Origin: an uncultured Kiritimatiellota bacterium
GTDB taxonomy: Bacteria; Verrucomicrobiota; Kiritimatiellia; RFP12; UBA1067
NCBI GenBank assembly: GCA_934667295.1
Contig: CAKULR010000016.1
Coordinates: 1-15,106, forward strand
Length of the DNA: 15,106 nt
Direction of reading: 5' to 3'
Shown: positions 12,490 to 15,106 of the stretch, piece by piece
Numbering within the stretch: the stretch's first letter is position 1
Layout of the letters: each line of letters begins with the position of its first letter
Notes under the pieces: generated by a model
What the model saw: the letters and a program-made list of their open reading frames with translations, nothing else
Databases searched by the model: none
Told to the model about the DNA's origin: nothing
Translations under genes and position numbers: made by a program

Positions 12490-13410
12490 ATGAACTCAAA
12501 GCACATGAAGATGTTGGCCTGTGCAGCCGCGCTCTGCGGCGGTGTTCTGGCCGAGGAAACGAAGACGGAAGCGGCGGAGACGCCCGAGACCCTGGCTTGG
12601 GCGCCGGGAGAGGGCATCTCCTTCGGCGAGCAGCCGATCATGTCCACGGAAGTCGGCCTCGCGTTTGACTCGAAGTTCATGAGCTACGGTCTCGTGGACA
12701 ACAAGGACCCGATCATCACGCCTTCGGCTGCCGTGACGTTCTTCGACTGGCTGACGTTCGAGGTCGCGGCCCTCTTCGACACGACGACCTACGGTCGGAA
12801 GGCCGGCTACTCGAACCGCGGCGGACGCTACTTCGAGCTCGACCCCGGCGTTTCGGTCGGCCATGCGTTCAGCCCCGACGACTACGCCTTCCTGCCCACC
12901 ACGATCGAGTTCTCGCTCGGCTACGCCTACGAGTACCATCCCCGTGCGATGGGCGAGGCGGGCGAGGACACGCAGTTCGTGACGTTCGAGATCGCGCTGC
13001 CGGACCTGTGGGTCGAGCCGACCCTCGCGTTCGAGCGCGACATCGACCGCGACAACGGCACCTACGTAAACCTCGAACTCGGCCACACCTTCTCGCTCAT
13101 CGACGGCGAGGGCGAGGACGACGACCCGGTGCTCGCGTTCCGTCCGTCGGTCGCGCAGGGCGTCGGCAACACGCAGCGCACGCGCGGCTACGGCCTCGCC
13201 GACGACCACGGCGGCCTGATGGACCTCTGCGTCAAGGGCGAGCTCACGTGGAACATCGGCGCCGGCTTCGCGCTCTCGGGCTACGTCGCGTACTACGACT
13301 ACGTCTTCGACAGCACGCTCCGCGAGGCGGCGCGGGCCTACGAGGCGACCGGCCGCGACGACACGAGCTACCACTTCGTGGGCGGCCTCGCCCTCACCGC
13401 GTCGTTCTGA
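12490..13410 (+). CDS. Putative outer-membrane beta-barrel protein (TorF/porin-like)
   Basis: A 306-aa exported protein. The signal peptide spans residues 1-21 (MNSKHMKMLACAAALCGGVLA, cut before EETK). The mature part alternates short amphipathic strands with acidic turns and ends in LALTASF, a C-terminal Phe typical of barrel proteins. STEVGLAFDSKFMSYGLVDN followed by PIITPSAAVTFFDWLTFEVAALFD recalls the TorF-family putative porins (strand, 'dS+f...Gl', strand). The ATG at 12490 has a polypurine leader containing AAGGA about 12 nt upstream; ATG 12505 is an alternative. It lies 25 nt after the Cys-rich gene and ahead of the terminator, so it seems to be the last gene of the feo unit. A role in iron entry through the outer membrane is a guess from position only. 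Confidence 0.65.
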   Translation: MNSKHMKMLACAAALCGGVLAEETKTEAAETPETLAWAPGEGISFGEQPIMSTEVGLAFDSKFMSYGLVDNKDPIITPSAAVTFFDWLTFEVAALFDTTTYGRKAGYSNRGGRYFELDPGVSVGHAFSPDDYAFLPTTIEFSLGYAYEYHPRAMGEAGEDTQFVTFEIALPDLWVEPTLAFERDIDRDNGTYVNLELGHTFSLIDGEGEDDDPVLAFRPSVAQGVGNTQRTRGYGLADDHGGLMDLCVKGELTWNIGAGFALSGYVAYYDYVFDSTLREAARAYEATGRDDTSYHFVGGLALTASF

Positions 13411-13452
13411 CCGGTGACAGCATTTCCTGGTTGGAGTTGAAAGAAAGACCCG

Positions 13453-13485
13453 GCGGGGAACCCCTCAAAAGGTTCCCCGCTTTTT
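13453..13485 (+). terminator. Rho-independent terminator of the feo unit
   Basis: Perfect 10-bp stem GCGGGGAACC (13453-13462) / GGTTCCCCGC (13471-13480) with an 8-nt loop and a T5 tail. It lies 42 nt after the barrel-gene stop and just upstream of the glyS promoter, separating the two units. Confidence 0.92.
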
Positions 13486-13492
13486 GCGTCCG

Positions 13493-13519
13493 TTGGACGC
13501 GGGGCGCGTATGGTATAAT
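13493..13519 (+). promoter_or_regulatory. glyS promoter, extended -10
   Basis: TTGGAC (13493-13498), 15-bp spacer, TGG-TATAAT (13511-13519). The spacer is short, but the TGn-TATAAT is perfect and identical to the box before rnhC. Predicted transcription start near 13527. The leader of about 48 nt is too short for a T-box, and no T-box hallmark is seen. Confidence 0.7.
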
Positions 13520-13574
13520 AAGCATCCACGCGGGGCGGCAGTTCAGCCGTTTCCGCACGAAAGGAAACGAAGAC

Positions 13575-15106
13575 ATGGCAGAAGAGAACAAGTCCACCCT
13601 CGACCCGCTTGCCGCGCTGTGCAAGCGCCGCGGGTTCATCTACCACTCCTCCGAGATCTACGGCGGCATGCCGGGATTCTGGGACTACGGCCCCCTCGGC
13701 TGCGAGCTGAAGCAGAACGTGAAGCAGGCCTGGTGGCAGTTCACCGTGCGCGGCCGCAGCGACGTCGCCGGCCTTGACGCGACGATCATCATGCATCCGA
13801 AGATCTGGAAGGCGTCGGGCCACCTCGACACGTTCGCCGACCCGATGACGAGGTGCAAGGACTGCAAGACGCGCAGGCGCGCCGACCCGGGGAAGGCCAT
13901 CTCCGCAGACCAGCAGAAGAAGCCCCCGCCCAAGGTCGCGGGCGCGGAGTTCTTCTGCCCCTACTGCGGCGGCGAGCTCACCGAGCCGAAGCCGTTCAAC
14001 CTCATGTTCAAGACGGTCGTCGGCCCGATCGACGACCCCTCCAACGTCGCCTACCTCCGCCCCGAGACCGCGCAGGCGATCTTCGCGCAGTTCACGAACG
14101 TGCTCGCCACCTCCCGCCAGAGCGTGCCCTTCGGCATCGCGCAGATGGGCAAGAGCTTCCGCAACGAGGTGACGCCGCGCAACTACACGTTCCGCAGCCG
14201 CGAGTTCGAGCAGATGGAGCTGGAGTTCTTCATCCGCCCGGACGAGGCCGTCGAGATCCTCCACGGCCACGTCGTCACGCTCGCCGACAACCCCGACCTC
14301 GACGGTCCCGTGCAGGACGACTGGGGCTGGGAGGTCTGGCACAAGTACTGGGTCGAGCAGCGCAAGAAATTCCTCACGGCCGTCGGTCTGCCGCCCTCCC
14401 GCTTCGTCGAATACTGGCAGAAGCCCGACGAGCTCGCCCACTACGCCCGCGCGTGCGTGGACATCGAGTACGACTTCCCGTTCGGCCGCCAGGAGCTGGA
14501 GGGCATCGCCGCCCGCAGCGACTTCGACCTCTCCCAGCACCAGAAGTGGTCCGGCGAGCCCCAGAGCGTCTTCGACGATCCGCTCAAGCAGGCCGCGAAG
14601 AAGATGGACGAGGCCGCGCGCAAGGCGTTCATCGAGAAGGTGCAGGCCGACTGGGTGGCCCGTGGCAAGGATCCGATCGCGGCGGAGAAGTTCTGCCAGG
14701 ACCTCTTCAACGGCCGCTACATCCCGCACGTGATCGAGCCGTCCGCCGGCGTCGACCGCCTCATGCTCGCCCTCCTCTGCGAGGCGTACGAGGAGCAGAA
14801 GCTGACGGACGACAAGGGCAAGGAGGATGTCCGCACGGTCCTGCACTTCAACCCGAAGGTGGCGCCCGTGAAGGTCGCCGTCTTCCCGCTCGTGAAGAAG
14901 GACGAGGCGAGCTACGCGATGGCCAAGGAGATCTTCGGCAGGCTCCGCAAGAAGGTGAATGCGTTCTGGGACGAGTCCGGCCAGATCGGCCGGCGCTACC
15001 GCCGCCAGGACGAGGCGGGTACGCCGTGGTGCCTCACGGTGGACCCCGAGTCGCCGAAGGACGGCAAGTTCACGGTGCGCGACCGCGACACGATGCAGCA
15101 GGAACG
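13575..15106 (+). CDS. glyS: Glycyl-tRNA synthetase, alpha2 (eukaryote/archaeal-like) type, 3' end cut by window
   Basis: Charges tRNA-Gly with glycine in the cytoplasm. The first 510 codons are present with no stop, so the gene continues beyond the window; its first residues MAEENKSTLDPLAALCKRRG fit a native start, with AAGGA 9-10 nt upstream. Class II features: motif-1 region IYGGMPGFWDYGPLGCELK (28-46); LRPETAQAIFAQF (161-173); the motif-2 block FGIAQMGKSFRNEVTPRN (186-203) with SREFEQMELEFF; motif 3 EPSAGVDRLMLALL (388-401). Paired cysteines CKDC (94-97) and CPYC (128-131) suggest a small zinc ribbon. The anticodon-binding domain starts near VKVAVFPLVKKDE (432-444). This is the single-chain dimeric enzyme, unlike the alpha2beta2 GlyQ/GlyS of many bacteria. 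It has its own promoter. Confidence 0.95.
   Translation, partial: MAEENKSTLDPLAALCKRRGFIYHSSEIYGGMPGFWDYGPLGCELKQNVKQAWWQFTVRGRSDVAGLDATIIMHPKIWKASGHLDTFADPMTRCKDCKTRRRADPGKAISADQQKKPPPKVAGAEFFCPYCGGELTEPKPFNLMFKTVVGPIDDPSNVAYLRPETAQAIFAQFTNVLATSRQSVPFGIAQMGKSFRNEVTPRNYTFRSREFEQMELEFFIRPDEAVEILHGHVVTLADNPDLDGPVQDDWGWEVWHKYWVEQRKKFLTAVGLPPSRFVEYWQKPDELAHYARACVDIEYDFPFGRQELEGIAARSDFDLSQHQKWSGEPQSVFDDPLKQAAKKMDEAARKAFIEKVQADWVARGKDPIAAEKFCQDLFNGRYIPHVIEPSAGVDRLMLALLCEAYEEQKLTDDKGKEDVRTVLHFNPKVAPVKVAVFPLVKKDEASYAMAKEIFGRLRKKVNAFWDESGQIGRRYRRQDEAGTPWCLTVDPESPKDGKFTVRDRDTMQQE

Noticed and set aside
9656..12499. A 947-codon open frame on the minus strand opposite feoB
   Set aside because: Its translation is repetitive in Arg, Asp, His, Glu, Val and Leu, the usual antisense of a GC-rich gene with strong third-position bias, and feoB on the + strand is unmistakable.
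13520..13574. T-box or riboswitch in the glyS leader
   Set aside because: The leader is under 60 nt and lacks T-box signatures or a second terminator hairpin.
13368..14846. A 492-codon minus-strand frame opposite glyS
   Set aside because: It is antisense of the glyS coding frame with low-complexity composition; glyS has all class II motifs.

Overview
The window is GC-rich (about 65% in the genes, much lower in a few intergenic stretches). Every gene I can support lies on the + strand. I infer an uncultured, probably gut- or rumen-type member of the PVC group (Verrucomicrobiota, e.g. Kiritimatiellae or Lentisphaerae-like). The grounds are an RNase HIII, an alpha2-type glycyl-tRNA synthetase, a secreted BspA-type leucine-rich-repeat protein with an InlB-type repeat, and a didermic (Ton/Tol, outer-membrane barrel) envelope. 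No rRNA is present to confirm this.

Layout. (1) 73-3200: rnhC (RNase HIII) followed by exbB/tolQ, exbD/tolR and a tonB/tolA-like gene, tightly overlapping and probably one transcript. It energises an outer-membrane process from the inner-membrane proton motive force. (2) 3201-4256: a short, lower-GC patch with a tiny possible ORF, a DUF4186 gene and a MarR-type regulator. It shows signs of rearrangement: a TrmN6-like N-terminal peptide ahead of the regulator, and a regulator that ends early. (3) 4257-4645: a non-coding stretch holding a 200-bp element bounded by perfect 30-bp inverted repeats with a nested hairpin, then a promoter whose -35/-10 spacer contains 13 consecutive A. (4) 4646-8996: a secreted BspA-like LRR protein with two tandem modules separated by an InlB-type repeat, then a clan GH-D-like glycoside hydrolase, 28 nt apart. 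(5) 8997-13485: a ferrous-iron uptake locus: operator/promoter region, feoA1, feoA2, a second operator-like repeat array, feoB with a large acidic extracytoplasmic insertion, a FeoB-associated Cys-rich mini-protein, a putative outer-membrane beta-barrel gene and a strong rho-independent terminator. (6) 13493-15106: extended -10 promoter and glyS, cut by the window end.

How they fit: the ExbBD/TonB set and the feo locus both serve envelope transport, but they are not adjacent and I see no direct regulatory link. The most interesting material is regulatory: a probable slippage-variable promoter in front of the surface LRR gene, a mobile or invertible-looking repeat element just upstream of it, and two different sets of dyad operators in the feo locus. 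The most unusual protein feature is the long acidic insertion in the first external loop of FeoB.
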